Numbered from the stretch's first letter, positions 47,109-58,714 are shown. The stretch is 64,000 nt of DNA from Polytrichum commune (GCA_950295325.1 OX485808.1:12900501-12964500), one strand, 5' to 3'. Notes: generated from the sequence alone by a model not told the origin. Translations and numbers: made by a program.

Positions 47109-48270
47109 CATTTAAACGTAATGAAGTGAGAATAATTATTATATTTAAGAAATAGAAGTGAATATGGTGAGCAATTAACATAGAATTCCAATGCACAAAA
47201 GTTTGTATTTAAAATGTTTGCATGCAAAAGTTACAAGGGCTCAAAGTTTTATTGACAACTTATCCAAAATCAACACATGAGTTGGATATTATGTGGTGGA
47301 CATTCATTATTAATGTGTCATTATTTTGCAAGATTTTAGGGTGTTGGTTTTAGCACCCTCTACCTTAGTATGAGATGTTTAGCAAATCCAAATTGAAGAT
47401 GTAGCCATAATTTTTCCTCATAAGTTTCGGAGCTTGTACAAATATCTTATTTATCATCAAAGTGAAGAAACTTGTTCTTCTTAAATGATCATATAAGCCC
47501 ATAAGGTCCCCCTAATTACGTGATTATTCACGTTAGAAATAGTTAACAAAATTAGAGCATGTGGTCCAACAATTTCTAACACACATGTCTATTTGGTGTA
47601 CAATGTTCATGGGATATTCATGATGCACGCCTAAGCATGCCCACCTATACATAGGTGATGGATCAAGATAAGTAATTGAATCATGCTCCCTTACTTTAGG
47701 TAACAACTTTGCCAAATAGCAATTGCCCTTCCAATTGTGTTTATTATTGAACCTAGAACAATGTCCATAATTTGAGCACATAGTCCAATCTTATTATAAC
47801 ACATGCCTTTTTGGTGTATGTCTTTGACTACAAGGCTATCCACATACCTTTGAAGCATGTGCATCTAATTACGATGAGTGAACACGTGCAACCCTTGGGG
47901 GGTGGACTCTTCATTGGAAACCTAAATGATGTGCGTGGGTGATTCTTATAAAAAAAAATCGCATGTATAAGGAGCATTCATAGAGATAAACAAATGTATA
48001 TGTACTAACAGTAGGCTAGAAAATGGACTCATTTATTTATACTAATCTTTTCCTTTTAATGTGACAAATGATTGCACTATATAAACAAAACATCATGAAA
48101 TGAACTTGCCTTTGTTACATATATAATCCACTTTCAGTTTCCACCCCCTGGGCATGTAACCCGCATATCTTAAATATGATATTTTGTGGCCACATCATTG
48201 CATTGTCAACCCACAACAATGAACATTCGACGAATTATCTTGGGTCACATTATTTTTAGATTAACGCCTC
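47109..48270. other. AT-rich repeat DNA, no supported gene
   Basis: Contains an exact-looking 27-bp copy of the repeat targeted by the MULE at 47341-47367. It also has two degenerate direct copies of a segment ('gagcatgtggtccaa ... ttggtgta', near 47553 and 47773). No coding region is recognised. Confidence 0.45.
47341..47367 (+). repeat. 27-bp dispersed repeat, intact copy
   Basis: Starts GTGTTGGTTTTAGCACC and ends CTCTACCTTA. It is identical to the sequence rebuilt by deleting the MULE (28811-28821 plus 40849-40864), and inverse to 26645-26671. Confidence 0.7.
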
Positions 48271-48273
48271 TTT

Positions 48274-48826
48274 CACTACACTGTTTATGGTATTTAGTGT
48301 TACATGTGCAATAGTGCCACCTACATTATTTTAGGCATATGCTAGGTTATACTAACGATAAAAAAAATCATACCATTGGTTTCACTTCATGACACTTGGC
48401 GTTTAAGTACGCTTACCAATATCTTGGCACAAGTATGTTCAATAATGTTATGAGGTGTACGCATGTGTTATACAATGGTCTACAAGTTGACTAAAGTGTA
48501 CACAAATGACACTCAACAATATTGTTCTCAAGAATATCTTCCTCTTGTATACTAAATGTCTACACATTGATACTTGCAAGTGGTATCCTCAATGATATCC
48601 TTCCCTTGAAAACTAGAATGCAAAACTATCATCTCAAGTATCCCAATGTTGCTACACTAAATTTTCAAAAATAAAATAAAAAGTACATATTTTAAATACT
48701 GACTTATGTTGACAAATAGCATCATATTGACATTGAGCAGGCGTGACACTTTGAAACCTACAGACATCTAGTTTAGGCCCATTCTAAACAGTGCATGTGA
48801 CAATAAATACCATAAACAGTGTAGTG
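48274..48826. mobile_element. CACTA-like non-autonomous element (553 bp)
   Basis: Starts CACTACACTGTTTATGG and ends with the inverse CCATAAACAGTGTAGTG; the inverted match extends to about 23 bp including flanking TT/AA. CACTA...TAGTG ends are those of the CACTA (En/Spm) superfamily. A 3-bp target duplication is not apparent (TTT left, AAT right). The interior is non-coding and shares a collinear backbone with 3350-5556, including one 'ctcaagaatatcttcc' unit. Confidence 0.65.
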
Positions 48827-48829
48827 AAT

Positions 48830-49452
48830 TTGTTATTGTGGGCCATATGGTTTACCATGTGATCTTTCTGATGAGTCCTAAGTGATGTTAGTAAATTGTT
48901 TTACCCTCTTCCTTACTACATATGTTGTGGAGCCTCTTTGGGTCACAAGAGTAATCATTGTAACTTTGCAAGCATAGGTATTTGGAAGCCTTTAGGGTCA
49001 CTTATTATTATAATTTGTTGAAGACGTCAAAATCCCACCTACTAATAAGCAATCTCTCAATCCCACTACTAGGAATTGACCAAGACATTGAAATGAGTCA
49101 ACTATAAACATACACTAGGGAATAAATGTAAAATAGTGCACTTGAAGATAGGGTCGATTTTGACATGATTAGCTATGAATGAAAGTGTATAGTTCAAATA
49201 CATGATATTTTTGTTTGGAGAGGCCCAATCTAAGCCTCTTAAACAACCAGGGGTTAATAAACTCCTTTACTTGAGTGACACGAATCCCCAAGACATTGTT
49301 GCACACAACTATATTTCCATTTCCTCTTTTAATCCACAAATTTGTTTTAAGGTGACAAACTACTACATCAAAGAGTACACCACGGTCTCGTAAATTTCCA
49401 TAACCATTATGACATTTCAATTTTTATTCTTTGTGGATGCAAGAAGATATTC
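48830..49452. other. Intergenic, no supported gene
   Basis: AT-rich. Short frames on both strands (for example 49169-49420 -) have no homology. Confidence 0.4.
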
Positions 49453-49688
49453 ATACCAGGGCCACACCGGGCGGCTCAACCAAAAACATCAGCCCTACGT
49501 ATTCTCCGGAAATACAGGGCTGGGATTTCAGTTGGCTGGAGCTGCTGGTGGCAGGCTACCCCCCTTTTCTTCCAGCCACTCCAGTAGCTCCAGCCAACTG
49601 AAATCCTAGCCCTGTATTTCCGGAGAATACGTAGGGCTGATGTTTTTGGTGACTGGAGCTGCTGGGGTTTTTGGTGTGGCCCTGGTAT
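49453..49688. mobile_element. Foldback element with near-perfect long hairpin (236 bp)
   Basis: The ends are inverted: ATACCAGGGCCACACC at the left and GGTGTGGCCCTGGTAT at the right. Inside, arms of about 64 bp (roughly 49480-49543 and 49586-49649) pair with about one mismatch around a loop of about 42 bases. Arm sequence includes 'cagccctacgtattctccgg' and 'tttcagttggctggagct'. It is GC-richer than its flanks. No target duplication is found. It is probably a foldback MITE; a transcript across it would form a long double-stranded stem. Confidence 0.75.
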
Positions 49689-49689
49689 C

Positions 49690-50740
49690 ACACTTCTTAC
49701 ATGTGCAATTATGTTGACCTCACAAACTAGGTTGACTCGTTACCCATGCAAATTACCTTGGGTAAAAACGACATCGAGGAAACTGATAACTTTGTTCAAT
49801 CATCCTTACACCAACCACAGTAAAAGGAGAAAACATTTCTCGTAATTTTGTTATTACTGTGGAATGAATATTCAAAAATAGTGTGGAATGTCGATGATCA
49901 GTTAGCGTGGGTCAACTTATTTGGACAGTTGAGGAGAAGAGTGGGGCCAGATTGCACTTTCCAGGCCACAAAAGGTTCACTTGAGTGCCTGTAGCAGCAA
50001 TAGCCTGGATATTTGATCCTAAATATAGAACATTCAACTCCAAATGGTCAAAAACTCCTATAGGCCCTCACAGAGTAACAGTTCACAAAGTATTCACACC
50101 TTGACTGGTTCCTGACAATGAACCCGTTGAAGTTTTGTTCTTTTTCTTTTTTCTTGAGAGAAAAGGCCGACATGCCAACGCCAAAGCACAGGAGGCAGTT
50201 GATTACATGGCAAGTTTTTCTGTCAAGTAGAGAGGAGATTTCACAGTTGGGAATCGAACTGCCAACCTCTTCCTTGAGATTTGGACATCTCTCCACCATC
50301 ATCCAGTAGTTTAGGGTCATCATCGACCTAGAACCGGTTGAAGTTCAAGAGTCAACATATAACCGGTTGGCAGTTGCACTTATGAAACAGTAGGATTTTG
50401 ACCGAGTATGCCCAAAAACCTTCCTTGGACACCGTATATGATGTAGTGTAACATGTACTTACATAGGTACATCTTACACACCTGTTGCCTTTCTAGTGGA
50501 CATTGAGTGATTTTGTTCTCTGCCTTTTGGGCGTGAGCACTTTCCATTCAGAAATCCAATGTTGATAACTTGTTTGTAATGTAAGGAACTTAAGGCACCG
50601 ACATCATGGCAGAGCCCAGCAGCAATTTGAGCCGCCCAGCCCCTGTTTTGACACAAGAACGTCACCATGCAGGGAACTATGAGAGCAGCAGAGCCCAACA
50701 TTTTCCTTTTTAATTGCACCCATACCCAAACCATGCCCAT
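49690..50740. other. Intergenic with a fragment of the AACCGGTT MITE
   Basis: At about 50330-50430 there is a diverged fragment resembling the interior of 9865-10090 ('accggttgaagttcaag', 'taaccggttgg', 'atgcccaaaaa'). No coding region is recognised. Confidence 0.45.
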
Positions 50741-50747
50741 CAGCAAT

Positions 50748-51061
50748 GACCTATGCCCACCCATAGCATGACATGTGCGCACCCATGCCCACCCATGCCC
50801 ACCCATGCCCACACGTAGCATGACATGTGCCCACCCATGCTATTCAAATTGCGCCCATGTATTCAAAAATTGTGTAATGTGTATTGTGTAATTGTGTAAT
50901 GTGTCTTGTATGATTGTGTAATTGTGCCCCACCCATGCCCACCCATGCCCACCCATGAACAATAATATCGCAGCCATGCCCACCCATGCCCACCCATGAA
51001 CAATAATATTGCACCCATGCCCACCCAAAACCCATGGGCATGGGCATGGGTATGGGCACCC
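50748..51061. repeat. CCCACCCATG minisatellite with inverted centre
   Basis: CCCACCCATG and close variants repeat in two blocks (about 50757-50838 and 50928-51025), separated by a TGTAATTGTGTAATGTG repeat. The right block turns into the complementary strand (CATGGGCATGGG) near 51030-51055, forming a palindromic centre. Open frames here (GWAWVG-type peptides) are artefacts of the repeat. Confidence 0.8.
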
Positions 51062-51107
51062 AATGTAGGGCTCTGGAGAGCAGTGAACAGGGAGAACTGG
51101 CCGTTTC

Positions 51108-51309
51108 TAGTTAGAAACGGTATGTTTTATGAAAAAAAATCATCATCAAATTTAGTTACCACTTTTAACTATGTCATAGGTACTGTGTATATCTACTCAT
51201 GAAAAAAATTTGATAAAATTTTGACCCATTTTGGTGGTGCAACTTACCAAAAGAAGATTTTTTTGGTCGCACGTGGTGTTCAACTTGACAATGGAGTGAT
51301 CTCCCCATG
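51108..51309 (+). mobile_element. hAT-type MITE, truncated third copy
   Basis: Matches the right half of 7767-8176 from 'ctagttagaaacggtatg' to the terminal CTCCCCATG, including 'cgcacgtggtgttcaacttg'. The left half and left target duplication are missing. The break lies within the near-palindrome around 51101-51120. Confidence 0.82.
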
Positions 51310-52998
51310 TATGCAAGAGCCTGCAGTCCATTAGTATGTTGCAAGTAAGGGCAAGGAAGGAAGTGAAGGATCAGTGACAATCTAGTGAACTACTTGAAAC
51401 CCCTAGTGGTAATCTAGCTAAGGACACTGTATATGATTCTTGAGTGTCATAAATTCTAATTGTCTTGCTCAATGCTAATTGTAAACCAAGGTACCATGCC
51501 ACCAACACTGAATGTTAACCCCACATTATTTGTCATTCCTTGTAAATTTTTGAAGTTCATATATATATGAGGATGACTCATCGAGTGTTTTAAAATTTGC
51601 CAGTCACGCAACCTTGGTATTTGTTTTGATTCCATAAGATGACACCCAATCAAAAGATATTGGAGAATGTAATGACTTAAAGATTGATGTTTTTAAGATT
51701 AAAGCACGCATGCTAAAGTTCCATGTGCCAAGCTGTAGTTAAGTTTTTGGTTAAGCACAAACCCAGGGAACAATTCAGGGAAGACTCAAAAGGTGATTTA
51801 TATTCCATCTAGGTGTCACAGATACGATTAATTAGGAAAAACATATAGTAACTATGCCTTATTTCAGATTAGGGTTGACAATTACATACGAGAAAGAGAG
51901 AGAAACTTAGAAATCACTCCATGTCGGTACATGCAAGAGGTGACAGTCACTCATCTTACTCTAATTACCTAGGCTATGGTCTGACAGTTGGTTCATTTCA
52001 ATTGAATCATGTGCGGTGCATAACCATAGGCACGGCCATTGACAATAGTCTTGCATCAAGGTCACATGAGAGTCTTTCATATCGAAGCCAAGGGCACCCC
52101 GACATAGGCAATTGTCTTAGATATACATATATAAATTAAGCCTTCTTCAAGTAAGCAAGCAAACGCACATAAAGTAATTTATTAAAACCTAGGGTGCTTT
52201 CATACAATTTCCAAAGTTTCAGTCAAGTACATAGTGAAATTAAGTATATGGGGATGATAACTCAAGAGAGGCATACCGGTCAGAACCCTTGATCTCTCCA
52301 CTTCCAGAGTCTCTCGCAAATCCACTCCTCATGAGAGAATTAAACACACTTACACATATTCATGATGCCCTAATCAGCAATTCAATATCACTCATCTCTC
52401 ATCACAATGTCATCTACAGGACATAGTCTTCAATTTGTTGTTTACAATTACTTCCTCAAATGAATCAACTATAGTCCAACTACCCCTCTTTACAGAAATC
52501 ACAGATTCTTATTGTCATTCCTCCCCTTAATTCCATCAAGTTGACCAAAGTAGATTTGCACCGGAATTCCATGCTGGTTTCTGTTATTCTAATTTCACCC
52601 TCATGGTGCTAATCGATGGCCAAAAACATTCCCACAACTCGGAGTCTCCACGGCAGGCAAGACTATAGTCTCATTGAAAAAATCCTCAAACCATACTAGG
52701 GAAGATGGGTCAACAATTACTCCACCGTAAAAGTCACTGGATACTTCCTCAATTATTATTATCAGACAATAACTTGATTGCACGAAATACTTAAAACACA
52801 GTCTGTCTGTGTCCAGCACAATCACTCTGGAGAATTGAATCAATCACAGATCTCAGACTATCGTCTTATAATTCTCACGCTCTATGAGACGATAACCAAA
52901 GACTATAAGTTTTCAATAACTTTTCTCTAAGGCCTCTACGGCCAAGTTTTTGCTTCAAAGTCTGGAAAAACGAAAGAATAGAGAGGCACACTTTCCCC
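51310..52998. other. Intergenic with a dispersed-repeat copy, no supported gene
   Basis: About 51370-51545 matches the repeats at 54510-54690 and 54837-54960 ('cataaattctaattgtcttg', 'caatgctaattgtaa', 'cattatttgtcattccttgt'). The rest contains no recognisable coding region. Confidence 0.45.
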
Positions 52999-53358
52999 TA
53001 ACATTACCCAACCCAATACTCTTAACTCCGGCGCGGAGTTCGATGCGGCTCCGATGCGGCTCCGGGGAGGTTCGGATGCCAGCTCCGGTGGGTCCATTTT
53101 TCTGGCCCTCCCCGTTTTGGCCCCTTGATGACTTTTTTTGGTTTTTTTTTGGCTAAATTTGGGTTCTACGGCCCCAAATTACTCTAGGAGGCCCCTTATG
53201 AGATCAAGTAAGGCCCCACCCAATCAAAAAAATAGGGGGCAATTTTTGCCCCAACCCACCCGAACCCACCAGAGCTGGCATCCGAACCTCCCCGGAGCCG
53301 CATCGGAGCCGCATCGAACTTCGCGCCGGAGTTAAGAGTATTGGGTTGGGTAATGTTA
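52999..53358. mobile_element. MITE with long GC-rich inverted ends (360 bp)
   Basis: Begins TAACATTACCCAACCCAATA and ends with its inverse. The inverted ends extend about 85 bp with few mismatches, including 'cggctccgatgcggctccg' and 'gaggttcggatgccagctc'. The outermost TA/TAA is compatible with insertion at TA or TWA as in Tc1/mariner or PIF/Harbinger elements, but the palindromic end makes the duplication ambiguous. The interior is non-coding. Confidence 0.72.
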
Positions 53359-54505
53359 TCCCACACTTTCTCTTCCCATTTTCTCCCTCTTATACCTTTT
53401 CATTTTTGTTTTTGAAAGAGGAGATCCTCGCGGATACCAGTCATCATGTGCCTTCCTACCTTACTGTAACCCTTCCTAACACCCCTTTTGATATCATAAG
53501 TCAATAGCCTTTTCAAATCCTATTGAACCAGAAACTTCTAGTCCATATCGGGTCCTTTTCATACTTACTTTTAAATTCTCCTACAGAAACAAAAAATGAA
53601 CATTACACAAGCCTTCAAGCTTGTGTCATGCAACTAAATTGAACTATGTGAAGATTATGTGTTGCTAGGTTACCTCACACTCTTGAGAATATGTGTGTCA
53701 AAGGAAAGTTATATATGTGGAGTGGTAATGAGCAACATGCATTGTCTCAACTTCATGTTATTGTATTTAAGCTCAGAATATATTTTATTTCATGAAGGGG
53801 TGAGTTAAGTCCTCATCTAGATTAATGACATTCTTGGTAAATTTAAGCTTTAAATGATTAAATTGGACATACATTAGACAAATCCTTTAATGTAATGAGA
53901 CTTTGTGTTGGGACTTGGTCCCTTAGTAAATATCCCATTGGTTGCAAGTAGCATAAATGATTTCTTTCTACTTGTGATGCATGCTTGGGGGGTAGTGTCT
54001 AGATTTGAGTGAATAGAAACCTATTTTGGTATACTACATATCAAGCTTATTTTAGCACATCTCGATTTGTCAAAATAAATCAAATCTACTTATTTTTTAT
54101 AACTAATATTTAAGTATATTTGAATAAACCACTAGTCCAAAAATAAAAAGGGATGTGCACATCTAGGGACAAAAACATCAAACGACTGTAACAAAAGCAA
54201 CACCGCAACAACGACAACTTGGAATGTTTTGTAGTCCATATTCGCCAACCATTGTATTTGTATAAATTTTGCAACCTAGTGTATGTCAACCAACGTGTAT
54301 AAAAAGCCATGTCATATATCCAAAGGAGATGGCTACTTTGTTACAAGATAACCTAAAGTACACATGGGCTTCAGAACACCTCCTCAATGTTCCTAGATCT
54401 AAGTTTCATGATGGGCACTAGACTATTGCAAACTGTAGACAAAACTAAACTATAATGAAGCCTCAAGGATGAACTCAACTAGGCTATGATAAAGCCACTT
54501 GATAA
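53359..54505. other. Intergenic, no supported gene
   Basis: AT-rich sequence without recognisable coding regions or structured repeats. Confidence 0.4.
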
Positions 54506-54509
54506 GAAT

Positions 54510-54690
54510 GGATTAGTGACAATCTAGTGAACTACTTGTAACCCCTAGTGGTAATTTTGCTAAGGACACTAAATATGATTATTTAGTGTCATAAATTCTA
54601 ATTGTCTTGCTCAATGCTAATTATAAACCGAGGTATAGTGTCACTAGCACTAAATGTTGACCCAACATTATTTGTCATTCCTTGTAGTTT
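54510..54690 (+). repeat. Dispersed repeat with palindromic start, copy A
   Basis: Contains ACACTAAATATGATTATTTAGTGT near 54573 written as a palindrome with one extra base, then the block 'cataaattctaattgtcttg' shared with 51.4 and 54.86 kb. The preceding 'agtgacaatctagtgaacta' block is shared with 51369 only. Confidence 0.6.
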
Positions 54691-54836
54691 ATGAAACATG
54701 TAAATAGTGTGAAATAATTCGAAAATCTAGATCAAACCCATAGCCATTTGCCAAGTAATATTTGAAGCTCATATATAGTCCTTTGATACAATAACTTTAA
54801 ATAAGTGCATACTCAATTTCATGAAGACTCCAAGCT

Positions 54837-55209
54837 CCACTAAATATGATATTTAGTGTCATAAATTCTAATTGTCTTGCTCAATGCTAATTGTAACCAA
54901 GGTACCGTGCCACCAACACTGAATGTCAACCCCACATTATTTGTCATTCCTTGTAAAGTTTTTGGGGGATTGTAGGTTTACAGTGTGGCATTTACTATCG
55001 CTTACCAAGTGATTTTTCATTCAAATTTCAATCATCCATGACAATATTTCATCTCAAGTTGTTGACAACAGAACGTACATTTTTTACCAATGGATGAACT
55101 CATCTATCATCTATGACAATATCTGTTCACTTATTCATAGGAAGTGTCATCCAAAAAGTTACCATAGTGACATTAAATTCCATATGACACTAGATATCAT
55201 ATTTAGTGT
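54837..55209. mobile_element. Palindrome-ended MITE relative (about 373 bp)
   Basis: The left end is CACTAAATATG joined to its reverse complement, followed by TCAT. The right end carries the inverse with one change (ATGACACTAGATATC then ATATTTAGTG). The ends match those of the MITEs at 3499-3713 and 57426-57645, but the interior differs, so several families share this terminal palindrome. Confidence 0.55.
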
Positions 55210-55745
55210 ATTTCTAACTCCTCTTATCTTGGACATCTTACTCTTATCTTATCTTAGCTTGTCAGCTCCAAAAAGATTTAACCCTCACCCCCCAAGGTCC
55301 AATCACATTGTTGGACAAGTAACTGTGCTCACCTCGTGGGCGTGCACTAATGAGCCCAAGGGGTCCTCATATATTTTGGCAGTTCGAATTATCCAAAATT
55401 CATCCTTGAATCCAAATGTACTTCAATTTTAGTTTCATTCAAATAATTGCACTACCTCCGAGAATGAACACAAAAGTTGTTGAACACATAACATGTTGTG
55501 TATAAAACAACCAGCTCCCCAACAAAGTTCATGCTAATAATAAAGGATGGTTGTCTATTGTTGGCATATAATCTTGAGTATCTTACCAACATTTGTATAA
55601 TTAGTTAAATTGTTTTAGTGTGCTTGTCAATTCAAAATGGACTCTTCTAAGTGTATTCTAATGTATTGTTCATGGAGGATCATAACATAACTCAACTGAT
55701 GATTTGTGTTCATGGGCCCAATGGTAGATTTGAAAAATAAAGCCT
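55210..55745. other. Intergenic, no supported gene
   Basis: The frame at 55094-55432 overlaps a MITE end and has no homology. Nothing else is recognised. Confidence 0.4.
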
Positions 55746-55749
55746 CCAA

Positions 55750-56970
55750 ATGCAGGATCCCCAATGCTTTAGACTAAATCCAAAGTTAGGGCAGTTGAAC
55801 GCAACTCAACACATGAGTAATGCTATGATAGTTGAAGGAGCTAAAGATGAAGCTTTTGTTGAGGACATTCGAGATGGAGGTGTTCATATCCATGACATGT
55901 GCTTGGAATTTGCGTCCATGAAGGTGGTTAACAAAGGGGTTGCAACATTTGCGGAGAACGTTGCCATCTTTATGCAAACAAACGCTATGGTTTTTTTTGT
56001 TTTTTTTGTTTTTTTTTTCCCTTGGAATGGAGGCTTGTCATGGATGGCATGAAAATAGAAAACTTGACACACAAAGTTTTTTTTGCAATAATTGCTCGAC
56101 AACATAAGTGTTAATCTTCCAATGTTGTCCAACATTGAAAACCCTTGACTTACATTAGTTGGAGAACCTAGTGTATTTATATTTGGAGGATTGTGAAAGT
56201 ATTGGAGGAAGTGCATTTAGAAGATTTCAAACAATCTTCTCTATATACATTTCACACAATTGTGATATCGTCTCCCTTCGACATCAACAAGGTATTTGCA
56301 TTTGGAGTTGCCCTATAATTGGATACAAAGGCACAACTATGGCACTTCTACACAAAACTTAAGAGATTGTATAAATCTTGAAACACTAACAATTATTCAA
56401 TATGTCGACATCATTGAAGTTCCAAGGCTAGAGGAAGGCATTTCTTTAAAGAAGTTGGTGTTACGTGGATGTTTCAACTTTGAAAGACTCCTTGATCTCC
56501 GCAAGTTGACAAATTTACAAGTTATTAATATATTGGGATCCAATATTGACCACAATCTAGGCATTGCAGATTTAACAATGTTGTTTGAGTTAAATTGTGC
56601 AAAATTGAGATTGTGGAACTTGCCAAATCTTAGTGGACTATGCAAACTAAGAAAATCATATTTTCATGATTGTGGAAGATTGCAAAGTCTTCAAAAGATT
56701 GGGATTCTTCCATCATTGGAATTTTAAATGTGACCTAGCCAAATTACCCACTGACCCCATTGACCACTTTTGGTTGTGAGCAACATGAAGACTACTATGG
56801 TTGAACAAACCGATCAATGCATTCACCAACAAATTTTGGATTCTTCACCCACAATATTAAGTGACCTACCGGATTTAAGCAAACTTCACAACCTTGAGAC
56901 ACTTGATCTAGAAGGTTGTCCATACCCAAAGAGATCGCCAAATGGTATTGGGAATTTGTCAACTTGGTAG
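55750..56970 (+). pseudogene. NBS-LRR disease-resistance gene relic
   Basis: Plus-strand fragments in several frames. At about 55860-55920 HIHDMCLEFASMKV resembles the MHD-type motif at the end of an NB-ARC domain. From about 56159 onward leucine-rich repeats are evident: ENLVYLYLEDC, LKKLVLRGCFNFERL, RKLTNLQVINILG, LPNLSGLCKLRKS, and at 56860-56930 LSKLHNLETLDLEGCP. Stops, frame changes and a T-rich tract (55989-56019) separate them. The N-terminal and core NB-ARC parts are not seen. Intact proteins of this class are intracellular immune receptors. This copy is dead. Confidence 0.6.
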
Positions 56971-57425
56971 ATAAATGCATGAAAAATTTGATATAATCAA
57001 ATCTAATATACATGGTACCGACTGTTCTGATGAGTGGTGGTTGTGGTTAGCAATTGCAAAATATAAACGAAGACTATATTTTATGCATAAACTCATAATT
57101 GAACAAAAGTTGTTGAGACAAAGATTGAGTACTTTGAGAAAGTGTTCAAAGCATTCCTCAATTTTGTTAAAATCATAAATCAATGTGGCAATGCATACTT
57201 CGATACTCCGAAGTTGAACAAGAGTCCAACTTTACACATGCAGTAGTTCAACATGTCCATAGCATATTACTTTGTATATTCTTGATTCGAGCTTGACGAT
57301 TGGTCACCAATTTGTTGGAACTAGTATGATGCGAGCCAAGTCTAGTGACCAAGTGTAGTCATCCAAAATAGATAATGAATCCACCAAACAAGATACAACG
57401 TCCTCCGAGTTTTGCAAAGACCACT
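56971..57425. other. Intergenic, no supported gene
   Basis: Short frames only. It may be decayed 3' flank of the LRR relic. Confidence 0.35.
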
Positions 57426-57645
57426 ACACTAAATATGATATTTAGTGTGACTTACTCTTTGGAATTATGCAATGCTATGTCTATTTGTTGTACATCTCAT
57501 ACTTTACCAACAAATGTTAAATTGGTAGTTTGCACATTATAGAACATTGACAACCTTACTTGATAAAAAGTTTATATCAATAGTAAAGGGATATAGCACT
57601 GTGTAAATCCAAATAGTAAGTCACACTAAATATCATATTTGGTGT
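57426..57645. mobile_element. Palindrome-ended MITE (220 bp)
   Basis: Both ends are near-palindromes of ACACTAAATAT and its complement (57426-57448, 57623-57645), extended inward by GACTTACT / AGTAAGTC so the ends also form a 31-bp inverted pair. The interior matches 3522-3690 ('ggaattatgcaatgct', 'acattatagaacattgac'). No target duplication is evident. Confidence 0.72.
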
Positions 57646-58560
57646 ACCAATGTATACCGGGCTCATGGTCAATTTGGACAATGTAATTTTAGTCAATATA
57701 ATTGTCCCACTATGTAAATTCAAATTAGTACATACATTGGTGTCCATTTGACGAGCATCGAGAATTTCATCCTCAAACATTGGTAGTGTGGGTAGGATTA
57801 GTGTGGGATTTATTTGGTTGTTTATTTTAAAGATTACACTCTTAAAATATCCTAGAGGCCCAAAAGTGGTTGCATTTCTTTTCGTTGCAAGTATTTCTAA
57901 AGAAAAGTTAATTGATACATTTAGTGTGTGTGGTTTTTTAAAAAACAATTATATAGGAATTTTTTTATTTTTTTATTTAAAGCTTTCATATAAATTGGCA
58001 ATGTTCTATCTCATTGATGTATTAGAAGGAAAACAAGATTAGAGACAATGCATATTTTGTTGTTGAATTAAATTAAATTAAATAGTATGGAGTTTCTAAA
58101 TCACTCCATGACTCTCACTCTTTTGAGAAGATTGGAAACATAATTTGTGGAGGTTCTAATAGTTGAAATTATGCCCAACCCTCTTTGCAACTCAACTTTT
58201 TTCCATACCTAGCTGGCCATTCTAAATTTGTTGTTATCGTGTGGCCAATGAAGGGGGTGTTGGTTTTAAGCTTTCATCTCTTCTCACACCAACAATTTGT
58301 CTTCTCTAGTCCCCTTTGTGTTCGAAAATATCTTCATGAATGTCTTGCATATGTTCTTTTTGATATGCATAGGGTCCAACAAATGGTGACACAATAAGTC
58401 CTACATAATCTCATGGATATTATGTTATGGACATACTTGAGCAATAACCTTTAGTTTTGCTACATGATTAATGGACCGGTATAAATTACTTTCTAAGTTT
58501 TGTCACAACCAATTCAAGTCAAAAGATATAATTACGCAAGTTCCAATATAAGAGTGTACA
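57646..58560. other. Intergenic, no supported gene
   Basis: AT-rich sequence to the approximate 3' border of the second LINE. A 'gtgttggttttaagc' near 58259 partly resembles the 27-bp dispersed repeat. No gene is recognised. Confidence 0.4.
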
Positions 58561-58714
58561 ATATATTGAAAGAAAAATAACGCTAGTATATGATACCAGC
58601 GTGAATGCGAGCCCGTTAGCCATGCACTGATCACGGTATTCCGTGATGCAGTGTATGGTTTTATGCCTCCTGTGGGGAGGTGGGCTCTAGGGTTTTAATA
58701 CAAACAAGCTATCT

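Noticed and set aside
50840-51063. Several overlapping minus-strand frames rich in Gly, Trp and His
   Set aside because: They are translations of the CCCACCCATG minisatellite in successive frames.
58600-58680. tRNA-like box A sequence in the 3' region of the second LINE
   Set aside because: No matching box B or cloverleaf could be drawn; not supported as a tRNA or SINE head.
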